Made by a program: the position numbers and the translations under genes
Assembly: GCF_000143965.1 (NCBI RefSeq)
Contig: NC_014365.1
Span: 1,515,501-1,579,500, forward strand
Source of the DNA: Desulfarculus baarsii DSM 2075
Lineage (GTDB): Bacteria > Desulfobacterota > Desulfarculia > Desulfarculales > Desulfarculaceae
Reading direction: 5' to 3'
Length of the DNA stretch: 64,000 bases
Shown: positions 48,778 through 59,821 of the stretch, one piece after another
Layout of the letters: every line of letters starts with the position of its first letter
Position numbering within the stretch: the first letter of the stretch is position 1
Notes under the pieces: model-generated
What the model saw: only the letters and a program-made list of their open reading frames with translations
Database searches by the model: none
What the model was told of the DNA's origin: nothing

Positions 48778-49815
48778 CTAGATGCGCCTGATGCGCGCGG
48801 CGATGTCAAAATCCATCTCGGCCAGGGGCCGGCGGCGCAGGCGGTGGGGCAGGGCCAGCAGGGCGGCGGCGTCCACGTCGGAGCGCAGGACCGCGCGGCG
48901 GCCGTCGAGGGCGGCCATGGTCATGGCGCACTTGAGCAGGGTCAGATCGCCGCGGTGGCCGTCCACGCCCAGGCCCAGGGTCAGTTGCACCACGCGGTCG
49001 AGGATCTCCGGGCCGGCCTGGACCTTGGGCAGCAGGCGGCGGGCGGCGGCGATGGCGCGGGCGATGGCCCGGCCGGCGGCGGCGTGGGCCTTGACGAAGC
49101 GGGCCGGGTCTTTTTCAAAGGCCAGGCGATTGGCGATGACGGCCACGCGCTGGGCCGGGTCGCTCAGGCCGCCGACCTGCACGCACAGGCCGAAGCGGTC
49201 GGTGAGCTGGGGCCGCAGTTCGCCCTCCTCGGGGTTCATGGTGCCCACCAGCGTGAAGCGCGAGGGATGGCTGACGCTGATCGATTCGCGTTCGACGGTG
49301 TTTACGCCCATGGCCGCGGCGTCGAGCAGGGCGTCGACCAGGTGGTCGTCTAGCAGGTTGACCTCGTCGACATAGAGGATCTGGCGGTTGGCCGCGGCCA
49401 GAATGCCCGGCTGAAAGCGCGTCTGCCCCTCGCCGATGGCGCTTTCCATGTCCAGCGAGCCCAGCAGGCGGTCCTCGGTGGCGCCCACGGGCAGCTCGAC
49501 CACCCGCACGCGGCGCGTGGCCACGGGCAGTTCCTGTCCGGCGCTCAAGCGGGCGCGGCAAGCGGCGCACATGGCCGCCGCGTCCCGGGGATCGCAGGCG
49601 TAGGGGCAGTCGGCCACGGCCTTTTGCTGGGGCATCAGCTCGGCCAGGGCCCGCACGGCGGTGGATTTGGCCGTGCCCTTTTCGCCGCGGATGAGCACGC
49701 CGCCCACCCGGGGGTTGACCACGTTGATGATCAGGGCCAGCTTCATCTGGTCTTGGCCGACCAGGGCCGCGAAGGGGTAGAGGGGCTGGGCGTTTTGCGT
49801 GGGGGCGTGATTCAT
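48778..49815 (-). CDS. Magnesium-chelatase ChlI/BchI-type AAA+ ATPase
   Basis: 345 residues. AAA+ motor: Walker A RGEKGTAKSTAVRAL, Walker B LYVDEVNLLDDHLVD, the MxCxxC-type cysteine insert (DPRDAAAMCAACRARL) and sensor GTMNPEEGELRPQLTDRFGL. ChlI with ChlD drives metal insertion into tetrapyrroles by the large BchH/CobN subunit. No BchH or CobN gene lies in the window. GAGG precedes the ATG; chlD ends five bases upstream. Confidence 0.87.
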   Translation of the reverse strand: MNHAPTQNAQPLYPFAALVGQDQMKLALIINVVNPRVGGVLIRGEKGTAKSTAVRALAELMPQQKAVADCPYACDPRDAAAMCAACRARLSAGQELPVATRRVRVVELPVGATEDRLLGSLDMESAIGEGQTRFQPGILAAANRQILYVDEVNLLDDHLVDALLDAAAMGVNTVERESISVSHPSRFTLVGTMNPEEGELRPQLTDRFGLCVQVGGLSDPAQRVAVIANRLAFEKDPARFVKAHAAAGRAIARAIAAARRLLPKVQAGPEILDRVVQLTLGLGVDGHRGDLTLLKCAMTMAALDGRRAVLRSDVDAAALLALPHRLRRRPLAEMDFDIAARIRRI

Positions 49816-49820
49816 GATCC

Positions 49821-51863
<2,043 letters not shown>

Positions 51864-52233
51864 GAACCGTGCTCTACGCTCTATGGGGCCGAAACAACAA
51901 ATATATTGTCGGCGGCGCGCCTTGTAAACACCGACGAGGGCACAAACTGAACCGCCACTCATATCTTATAGGAAAGAACTATCGATATCGATCGTCATTT
52001 CATATTTGACCCTGAAAGTTTCAAAACGAGATGATAATCTCGAAGGTAACGTAGTTATTGTGCTTTTTTGTGCAATTTGCAAGTTCCCCGCACCCTGTTA
52101 GCGCGGCAATCCCGAGCTAGCCCATCATTTTGATCCGCATGCGCCTTCAGGGCTTCCACCGGCCGCGACCAAGCCTTCCCGGCAAGGGGCTTGGCCCACT
52201 GGCCACGCAATGAGGACCGAGCAGGAGGGCCAG
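51864..52233. other. AT-rich intergenic region between chlD and the hydrogenase operon
   Basis: 370 bases with no credible gene, clearly more AT-rich than either flank between about 51960 and 52090. It holds TTGACC at 52006-52011 with GATGAT 18 bases further and GATAAT at 52033-52038 (possible hydrogenase promoter), the palindrome CGAGAT-GATA-ATCTCG at 52027-52042 over that -10 area, and ATCGATATCGAT at 51981-51992. A GG/GC pair near 52190-52205 has the wrong spacing for sigma54. Confidence 0.5.
52027..52042. promoter_or_regulatory. Palindrome, possible operator of the hydrogenase promoter
   Basis: Perfect 6-bp inverted repeat CGAGAT/ATCTCG separated by GATA, placed over the likely -10 region and about 190 bases before the small-subunit ATG. 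The binding protein is unknown. Confidence 0.35.
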
Positions 52234-53175
52234 ATGGACAAATTGGATCATGTCCTTGAGCACATCGATTCAAAGGGCATAAATCGGCGCGACTTCATCA
52301 AGTTGACCACGCTGGTCACCTCGGTGCTGGGCCTGGCGCCGGCGATGATTCCCAAGGTGGCCCAGGCCATGACGGCCAAGGAGCGACCCACGGTGATCTG
52401 GCTGCATTTCGCCGAGTGCACGGGCTGTTCGGAGGCCTTCATCCGCTCGTCCTATCCGTGGATCGACGAGCTGGTGTTGGAGGTGCTCAACGTGGCCTAT
52501 CACGAGACGATCATGGCCCCGGCGGGCCATGCGGCCGAAAAATCGCTGCACGAGGCCATGGAGAGGTACAAGGGCAAGTATATCCTCGTCTGCGAGGGCG
52601 GCATCCCCACCGCCGACGGCGGGGTGTGGGGCAAGGTGGCCGGCCGGCCCATGATCGAGATCGCCAAGGAGGCGGCCAAGGGCGCGGTGGCGGTCATGGC
52701 CATGGGCACCTGCGCCTGTTACGGTGGGGTGCAGGCGGCCAAGCCCAACCCGACCAAAGCCATGGGCGTGGGCGAGGCCCTGGGCATCCAGACGATCAAC
52801 TTGGCGGGCTGCCCGCCCAACCCGGTCAACGCCGTATCGGCGGTGGTGCAGTTTCTGCTGCTGGGCCGCACGCCGGCCCTGGACGATTACGGCCGGCCCA
52901 AGTTCGCCTATGGCGCGACCATCCACGACAAATGCCCCCGCCGGGCCCACTTCGAGGAGGCCGAGTTCGTCAAGCGTTTCGGCGACGAGGGGGCCATCAA
53001 CGGCTGGTGTCTGTTCGAGATGGGCTGCAAGGGCCCCGACACCCACAACAACTGTTCGCTGGTCAAGTTCAACGACGGCACCAACTGGCCGGTGGGCGCC
53101 GGCCACCCCTGTCTTGGCTGCTCCGAACCACAGTTCTGGGACAACATGGCCCCGTTTTACACTTCCAAGCCCTGA
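52234..53175 (+). CDS. hynB: Periplasmic [NiFe] hydrogenase small subunit
   Basis: 313 residues from ATG 52234 (AGGAGGG upstream; ATG 52210 has none). Tat signal GINRRDFIKLTTLVTSVLG near residues 16-35, so the folded dimer is exported. The N-terminal flavodoxin-like domain carries proximal cluster ligands (ECTGCSEAF, GTCACYGG, NLAGCPPNP); the C-terminal part carries the medial and distal ones (HDKCPRRAHFEE, WCLFEMGCKGP, PCLGCSEPQFWD). It passes electrons from the Ni-Fe site to periplasmic cytochromes. No cytochrome b subunit follows. Symbol follows Desulfovibrio usage. Confidence 0.94.
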   Translation: MDKLDHVLEHIDSKGINRRDFIKLTTLVTSVLGLAPAMIPKVAQAMTAKERPTVIWLHFAECTGCSEAFIRSSYPWIDELVLEVLNVAYHETIMAPAGHAAEKSLHEAMERYKGKYILVCEGGIPTADGGVWGKVAGRPMIEIAKEAAKGAVAVMAMGTCACYGGVQAAKPNPTKAMGVGEALGIQTINLAGCPPNPVNAVSAVVQFLLLGRTPALDDYGRPKFAYGATIHDKCPRRAHFEEAEFVKRFGDEGAINGWCLFEMGCKGPDTHNNCSLVKFNDGTNWPVGAGHPCLGCSEPQFWDNMAPFYTSKP

Positions 53176-53237
53176 TGGGCGGCACGGGGCCACGACCGAT
53201 TTGATTTGAATTTGTCCCCAGAAGGAGGACGGACAAG

Positions 53238-54887
53238 ATGGCGAAGCTGACCATTGACCCCATTACGCGCATCGAGGGGCATCTGCGCATCGACGTCGAG
53301 ATCGAAAACGGCAAGGTGAAGGACGCCTGGAGCTCGGCCCAGCTTTTCCGTGGCCTGGAGATCATCCTCAAAGGCCGCGACCCCCGCGACGCCCCGCACA
53401 TCACCCAACGCGCCTGCGGCGTGTGCACCGAGGTCCACGCCCTGGCCTCCATCCGCGCCCTGGACGACGCCGCCGGCGTGAAGATCCCGGACCTGGCCCG
53501 CCTGACGCGCAACCTCTTGCACGGCGTCCAGTTCATCCACGATCACATCACCCATTTTTACGTGCTGCACGCCCTGGACTGGGTCGACGTCGTCAACGCC
53601 CTCCAGGCCGACCCCAAAAAGACCGCCGCGTTGGCCGACAGTCTGGGCAACTACCCCAACAGCGGCGTCAACGACTTCAGGGACGTCAAGGCCCGGCTGC
53701 AAAAGTTCGTCGACAGCGGTCAACTTGGCCCCTTTGCCAACGGCTATTGGGGCCACCCGGACTACCGCCTGCCGGCCGAGGCCAACCTGCTGGCGGCGGC
53801 CCACTACATCGAGTGGCTGCGCATGCAGACCCGCGCCGCGCGCATGATGGCCATGCTCGGTGGCAAAAATCCCCATGTGCAGGTGCATGTCACCGGCGGC
53901 GTATCGTGCGTGCAGGACGTGATGGACGTCGAGCGCCTGTCGGAATTTCTGTGGTATTTGCAGGCCATGCGCCGCTTCATCGACAATGTCTATCTCCCCG
54001 ACCTTTTGGCCGTGGCTTCGTTCTACAAGGACTGGGGCGGCATCGGCGGCACGACCAACTTCCTGGCCTATGGCAATTTTCCGCAAAAGTCGGGCCCCTA
54101 TGGCCAGGAGGATATGTGGCTGCCCGGCGGCGTGATTTTTGACCGCGACATAGCCAAGCCCCAGCCCGTCGATCCGGCCAGGATCACCGAGGAAGTCAAG
54201 CGGGCCTGGTACGCCGACGGCGAGCCCCGGCATCCCTACCAGGGCGTCACCGAGCCGATTTTGCCCGACTACGACTATGAAGGCAAATACAGCTTCTTCA
54301 AGGCCCCGCGCTACGAAGGCCGGCCCATGGAGGTGGGCCCTCTGGCCCAGATGCTCATGGCCTACGCCGGCGGCGTCGCCCCGGTCAAGGCCTCGGTGGA
54401 GGCGGTGCTCAAGCATTTGGACATCCCGGTGACGGCCCTGTTCAGCACCCTGGGCCGCACCGCCGCCCGGGCCATCCAGACCAAGGTCATCACCGACGAG
54501 ATGGAGCTGTGGGTCAACCAGATCGTCGAGCGCCTGCGCGTCGGCGACACCGAGACCGTGGCCCGCTGGCAGTGGCCGGGCGAGGCCATGGGCATGGGCC
54601 TGATCGACGTGCCCCGGGGCGCGTTGGGCCACTGGGTGAAGCAAAACGCCCAGAACCGCATTGACAACTACCAGTTGGTGGTGCCCAGCACCTGGAACCT
54701 GGGCCCCCGCGACGCCAAGGGTCAATTGGGGCCGGTGGAGGAATCGCTGGTGGGCACGCCGGTGGCCGACCCCAAGCGGCCGGTGGAGATCCTGCGCACG
54801 GTTCACTCCTTCGACCCGTGCATCGCCTGCGGCGTGCACGTGATCGACCCGCACACCAACGAGGTGTACAAATTCAAGGTGCTTTAG
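53238..54887 (+). CDS. hynA: [NiFe] hydrogenase large subunit
   Basis: 549 residues. Ni-Fe ligand motifs: L1 RACGVCTEVH (C60, C63, H67) and L2 DPCIACGVH (C528, C531, H534). A 15-residue tail (VIDPHTNEVYKFKVL) after H534 is the piece removed by the maturation protease. Both L2 cysteines are ordinary Cys, so this is not a [NiFeSe] enzyme. The start PITRIEGHL block is typical. Co-transcribed with the small subunit (62-base gap, GGAGG upstream). Confidence 0.97.
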   Translation: MAKLTIDPITRIEGHLRIDVEIENGKVKDAWSSAQLFRGLEIILKGRDPRDAPHITQRACGVCTEVHALASIRALDDAAGVKIPDLARLTRNLLHGVQFIHDHITHFYVLHALDWVDVVNALQADPKKTAALADSLGNYPNSGVNDFRDVKARLQKFVDSGQLGPFANGYWGHPDYRLPAEANLLAAAHYIEWLRMQTRAARMMAMLGGKNPHVQVHVTGGVSCVQDVMDVERLSEFLWYLQAMRRFIDNVYLPDLLAVASFYKDWGGIGGTTNFLAYGNFPQKSGPYGQEDMWLPGGVIFDRDIAKPQPVDPARITEEVKRAWYADGEPRHPYQGVTEPILPDYDYEGKYSFFKAPRYEGRPMEVGPLAQMLMAYAGGVAPVKASVEAVLKHLDIPVTALFSTLGRTAARAIQTKVITDEMELWVNQIVERLRVGDTETVARWQWPGEAMGMGLIDVPRGALGHWVKQNAQNRIDNYQLVVPSTWNLGPRDAKGQLGPVEESLVGTPVADPKRPVEILRTVHSFDPCIACGVHVIDPHTNEVYKFKVL

Positions 54888-54910
54888 GCCTTGGAGGCGG
54901 GCCGGTCATC

Positions 54911-54950
54911 GCGGCGGGGCGGCGGTATTTTTGGCCGCTCCGCCGCCTTT
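54911..54950 (+). terminator. Possible weak terminator after the large-subunit gene
   Basis: GCGGCGGGGCGG (54911-54922) pairs with CCGCTCCGCCGC (54935-54946, one G-T pair), followed only by CTTT. It may give partial termination or mRNA stability between hynA and the maturation genes. Confidence 0.45.
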
Positions 54951-54960
54951 CTGTTATAAT
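54931..54960 (+). promoter_or_regulatory. Predicted internal promoter for the maturation genes
   Basis: Consensus -10 TATAAT at 54955-54960 with TTGGCC at 54931-54936 (18-base spacer). The start would fall at about 54966-54969, at or next to the ATG at 54969, implying a leaderless or near-leaderless mRNA. Confidence 0.45.
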
Positions 54961-54968
54961 TTTCAATA

Positions 54969-55514
54969 ATGAGCGATTCTGACAAGATGCGTATCCTTGT
55001 GCTGGGCGTGGGCAACGTGTTGCTGCGCGACGAGGGTGTGGGCGTGCGGGTGCTGGGCGAGTTGGCGCGCCGTTTCGCCTTTCCCGAAAACGTCCGCCTG
55101 GTCGATGGCGGGGTGCTGGGCCTGTCGCTGACGGGCACGATCATGGACGCCGACCACGTTGTCGTCATCGATGCGGTGCGCGGCGGTAAGCCGCCGGGCA
55201 CGGTGTTTCGTTTCGACTGGGAGGCCAGGCCCGATCACATCCACTACAAAGATTCGCTGCATCAGATCGACCTGATGGAGACCATGGCCATCCTGCCGCT
55301 TTTGGGCGATGCGCCCAAGGTGACGGTGGTGGGCGTGGAGTACGAGGACATCGACGGCTGGGGCCTCTATCTGACGCCCAAGGTGGAGGCGGCCGTCGAA
55401 AAGATGATCGCGGCGGTGCTGGCCGAGTTGGACGCCCTGGGCGTACGGCCGCTGGCCCGAAGCCGCTGGGAGAAGGCCCCCGATGTGTTTGGCGGCGCCA
55501 GCCAAGGTAATTGA
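54969..55514 (+). CDS. hynD: Hydrogenase maturation protease (HyaD/HybD family)
   Basis: 181 residues. The endopeptidase removes the C-terminal tail of the large subunit after nickel insertion. Ni-sensing residues are seen in GNVLLRDEGVGVRVL (Glu), IDAVRGGKPPGT (Asp) and the HQIDLMETM region (His). No Shine-Dalgarno precedes ATG 54969 or the internal ATG 54987 (MRILVLGVGN). A consensus -10 box nine bases before 54969 suggests a leaderless transcript. Overlaps hypC by 32 bases. Confidence 0.92.
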   Translation: MSDSDKMRILVLGVGNVLLRDEGVGVRVLGELARRFAFPENVRLVDGGVLGLSLTGTIMDADHVVVIDAVRGGKPPGTVFRFDWEARPDHIHYKDSLHQIDLMETMAILPLLGDAPKVTVVGVEYEDIDGWGLYLTPKVEAAVEKMIAAVLAELDALGVRPLARSRWEKAPDVFGGASQGN

Positions 55515-55731
55515 GCTCGACGAGGGCATGGCCACGGTGGACGTGGGCGGGGTCTTGCGCCGGGTGAGCACCGTGCTGGCCCCACCGCTGAAGGTGGGCG
55601 ATTATGTCATCATGCACGCCGGATTCGCCATGCACCGCCTGGATGAAAGCGAGGCCCTGGCCTCGCTGGCGTTGTTGCGCGAGATGGTCGAAGCGGTTGA
55701 CCGGCAAGGCGGCGGAGAAAAACAATCATGA
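55483..55731 (+). CDS. hypC: Hydrogenase assembly chaperone HypC/HybG
   Basis: 82 residues beginning MCLAAPAKVIEL, the invariant HypC start whose Cys2 binds the Fe(CN)2CO unit; GDYVIMHAGFAMHRLD is the second family block. It carries the iron group from HypD to the large subunit. HypD, HypE, HypF and HypAB are not in this window. GGGAGAAGG precedes the ATG. Confidence 0.94.
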   Translation: MCLAAPAKVIELDEGMATVDVGGVLRRVSTVLAPPLKVGDYVIMHAGFAMHRLDESEALASLALLREMVEAVDRQGGGEKQS

Positions 55732-55949
55732 GCGAAAAGATTGCCCGCAAGGAAAAGGTCTGCCAAGAGGAGGCCTGCGCGGAAAATTGGGAGCAACTGG
55801 GCGAGGATTGGGCGGCCAAATGCGCCAGCTTCGTCTTCTGCCCCTTTTGCGCCAACGAGATGATCACCCGGTGTTCGGCCTGCGGCGAGGCCATCCACGA
55901 CATCGGTTTCAAGTTCTGCCCCTGGTGCGGGGCTCAGTTCGAGCAATAG
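55728..55949 (+). CDS. Small zinc-ribbon protein
   Basis: 73 residues; ATG overlaps the hypC stop (ATGA). Cysteine pairs CPFC, CSAC and CPWC with another Cys near the N-terminus form one or two zinc ribbons; the N-terminal half is charged and helical. No family assigned. Its tight coupling to hypC suggests a link to hydrogenase maturation, which is inference. Confidence 0.72.
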   Translation: MSEKIARKEKVCQEEACAENWEQLGEDWAAKCASFVFCPFCANEMITRCSACGEAIHDIGFKFCPWCGAQFEQ

Positions 55950-56151
55950 CCGCGCCCCGGCCGACAACCAGCGGTAGCGGCGCGCACGGCCTGGCCCTTG
56001 GCCGGATGGTTGCATCGATAAGCGTTTTACGTTACATTGGAACAACCTGCCTCTAATCATAAAAGCAGCGCTAGCGCCGGCGTCTTGAACAATACCGCTT
56101 GACCCGACTTTCGACTCCGGGGCGCATTTTTGCCGTCAGGCGGGGCTATCC

Positions 56152-57624
<1,473 letters not shown>

Positions 57625-57625
57625 G

Positions 57626-57976
57626 TCAGTCCAGTTCGGCCAGGGCTTCTTCCAGCTCCATGAACAGCTCGTCCATGCGCGCCAGGTCTTGCTCGGCGGC
57701 GGCCAGCAGCCAACTGGCGATGTTGTTTTGCGCCTGGCGCTCCAGGGCCTCCAGGCGGCCGGCCCAGCGGCTGGCGATCTGGCGCGTTTTCGGTTCGACG
57801 TGAGGGTCGAGGCCCAGGCGGGCCACCACGGGAACCAACTCCATCAGCGGCGGTTCGTGTTGCAGATAGCGGTTGTCGAGCTTGCAGATGCGCCCATGCA
57901 GGGCCGGAAAGTCCTTGGCCAGGCTTTTGGCGTAGTGGGCCTCCACGCGCACCCTGATCTGCTGGAACCTGCTCAT
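57626..57976 (-). CDS. Small helical protein of unknown function
   Basis: 116 residues from ATG 57976 (GGGAGAG upstream). Mostly alpha-helical, with an acidic C-terminal helix (DLARMDELFMELEEALAELD) and a basic N-terminal half (VRVEAHYAKSLAKDFPALHGR). No cysteine motif or membrane segment. Ends one base after the convergent regulator gene. Family not recognised. Confidence 0.68.
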   Translation of the reverse strand: MSRFQQIRVRVEAHYAKSLAKDFPALHGRICKLDNRYLQHEPPLMELVPVVARLGLDPHVEPKTRQIASRWAGRLEALERQAQNNIASWLLAAAEQDLARMDELFMELEEALAELD

Positions 57977-58036
57977 GACGCTCTCCCGTCGATGACGTTG
58001 GGCGTGGCCAACGGCGTGTCTGGCGGATAGGCCCAA

Positions 58037-58412
58037 GGGCGGAGTCGGTCTGTAAGCCGAGTTCTGTTCCCGGCCAAAAAGGCCGGGCGGCGGTCATTCC
58101 TCTAGGACGCCGGTTGCCCGGCGCCTCAAGCAACCTACCCGGAGGCCTCGGGCGGGCCGCCCTCCAACGCCTCCCTATTTGGTCTTGCACCGGGTGGGGT
58201 TTGCCTAGCCGGAGGCGTCACCGCCCCCGCTGGTGAGCTCTTGCCTCACCGTTTCACCCTTACCGCCGGCGCGCCGGCGGCGGTTTGCTTTCTGTGGCGC
58301 TATCCGTGGGGTTTCCCCCCCTGGCCGTTAGCCAGCACCCTGCCCTGTGGTGCTCGGACTTTCCTCCCGCCCCCGCAAAGGGGGCCGGCGACCGCCCGAC
58401 CGGCTCCGTCCC
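58037..58412 (-). ncRNA. rnpB: RNase P RNA (bacterial type A)
   Basis: About 376 nt. The minus strand has the conserved cores: GAGGAAAGTCCGAGC followed by CAGGGCAGGGTGCTGGCTAA near the 5' part, GGTAAGGGTGAAACGGTG and GGTGCAAGACCAAATAGGGA in the middle, and CAGAACTCGGCTTACAGACC at the 3' end. The terminal helix P1 can form between GGAGCCGGTC near the 5' end and GACCGACTCC at the 3' end, which sets the limits to within a few bases. Catalytic RNA that trims tRNA 5' leaders. Confidence 0.95.
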
Positions 58413-58441
58413 GGGCCTTTTTTTCTTGGGCGGCGCGCGCC

Positions 58442-59050
58442 TCAGTTGGCGCGGCGGTCCATGGCCTGGTTGGCCAGGCCGTCGGCCACGCCGTTTTGCT
58501 CGCGCCTGACATGCACTATATGCGCGCCGGTGAATTGTTGCAACAGCGCCTTGGCCTTTTGAAACAGCGGCTTGAGGTGGGGGGCCTTGACCTGATATTG
58601 GCCGCCAAGCTGCTTGACCAGAAGCTCGCTGTCCAGACGCACATCGATCTGGCCCACGCCCAGCTCCAACGCCGCCTCCAGGCCCATGAGCAGCGCCTGG
58701 TATTCGGCCACATTGTTGGTGGCCTGGCCCAGATAGCGGCTGAGCGCGGCGATTTGCGCGCCGCTTTGGTCGTAGATCACCGCGCCGGCCCCGGCCGGGC
58801 CGGGGTTGCCCCTGGCCCCGCCATCGGCGTAGAGCGTGGCCGCGAAGGCCTGGGGCCTCGCCAGATCGGCGGGTCGCGACGGCGGCGCTTGCGTGGGCTC
58901 CGGGGCCAGCAGGGCGGCCGCCCGGCGCAGGCAACGGGCCATGGTCGCCTCGTCGGCCGGCAAATCAAGCCCCTGGCCCCGCTCCAGGGCCTGGGCCAGG
59001 GCGGTCAGCAGGGCCGCGCAACCGGCGTCGTCGGGGGCCGAATGGCTCAC
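58442..59050 (-). CDS. rnhA: Ribonuclease HI family protein
   Basis: 202 residues; GTG start overlapping the cdsZ stop (GTGA). The RNase H fold occupies about 70-202: ATLYADGGARGNPGPAGAGA (first Asp), NNVAEYQALLMGLEAAL (Glu), VRLDSELLVKQLGG (Asp) and RREQNGVADGLANQAMD (Asp), so the DEDD set is complete. The N-terminal ~65 residues are an alanine-rich helical extension of unknown role. Cleaves RNA in RNA-DNA hybrids. Directly upstream of rnpB. Confidence 0.9.
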   Translation of the reverse strand: MSHSAPDDAGCAALLTALAQALERGQGLDLPADEATMARCLRRAAALLAPEPTQAPPSRPADLARPQAFAATLYADGGARGNPGPAGAGAVIYDQSGAQIAALSRYLGQATNNVAEYQALLMGLEAALELGVGQIDVRLDSELLVKQLGGQYQVKAPHLKPLFQKAKALLQQFTGAHIVHVRREQNGVADGLANQAMDRRAN

Positions 59051-59772
59051 AGGTCGTTGAACTGGTCGGAGTCGGCCCAGTAGACCAGGCGTTGGCACGA
59101 CGAACAGCGCATGATCTTGTCCATGCGCTGCAACTCGTTGTATTGCTGTGGCGGCATGTTCATGTGGCAGACGCCGCAACTGCCGCCGCTGACCGGGGCC
59201 ACGGCCACGCCTTGCCGACGGGGGCGGATGAAGTCGTACTCGGACAAAAGCTGCGCGTCGATGCCGCAGGTCATGGTCTTGCGTTGGCCCTGCAACTGCT
59301 GGATCTGACCCTCCAGATGGGCCTTGCGTTGGGCCAGGTTGGCGCGTTCCTCCTCGGCCCCGGCCACCGCGGCGGCCAGTTTTTCGCCCAGCGCGCCGGC
59401 CTTGGCCGCTAGGGCCTCGTGGCGCTCCATGGCCTCGATCAGCAGGTCGTCGGTCTCTTTGATCGAGTCCTTGGCCTCGTCGATCTCGGCGGTGGCGGCC
59501 TGGTATTCTTTCTGGGCCTTGGCGCCCATCAGGCGGCTTTCGGCCTTGCGCTGGCGGGCGCGCAACTCCTCGGCGCGGCGTTCGAGCTCCTTGCGGATCT
59601 TGGCGGCCTGGTCCAGTTCGGCCTGGACGATGTTTTGTTCCGAATGCAGGGATTGCTCGATCTGGTCCAACTCGGCCAGGCGGGCGGGGATGCGGCCCAG
59701 TTCCTGTTCAAGTTCGTAGGCGGTTTTATCGACGGTCTGCAATTTTACCAGTAGGCGCAGTTGTTCGATCAA
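59047..59772 (-). CDS. Coiled-coil zinc-ribbon protein (CdsZ / DUF164 family)
   Basis: 241 residues; TTG start preceded by GGAGGTGATATC, much better than any upstream alternative. A long antiparallel coiled coil (about 1-170) is followed by a C-terminal zinc ribbon (CGVCHMNMPPQQYNEL and CSSCQRLVYW). The family is almost always encoded with nif3 and rnhA/rnpB in Gram-negative bacteria, as here. Its cellular role is not settled. Confidence 0.88.
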   Translation of the reverse strand: MIEQLRLLVKLQTVDKTAYELEQELGRIPARLAELDQIEQSLHSEQNIVQAELDQAAKIRKELERRAEELRARQRKAESRLMGAKAQKEYQAATAEIDEAKDSIKETDDLLIEAMERHEALAAKAGALGEKLAAAVAGAEEERANLAQRKAHLEGQIQQLQGQRKTMTCGIDAQLLSEYDFIRPRRQGVAVAPVSGGSCGVCHMNMPPQQYNELQRMDKIMRCSSCQRLVYWADSDQFNDL

Positions 59773-59821
59773 GATATCACCTCCGGTCGCCAGGCGACCA
59801 TATATTGTGCCGCGAATGGGC

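Noticed and set aside
52185-52215. Sigma54 promoter upstream of the hydrogenase
   Set aside because: TTGGCCACTGGCCACGCAAT has GG and GC elements with one base too many between them, and it would start transcription at or after the ATG region. Not acceptable as a -24/-12 promoter.
54810-54887. [NiFeSe] hydrogenase
   Set aside because: The L2 motif is DPCIACGVH with ordinary cysteine codons; no in-frame TGA at the first Cys position.
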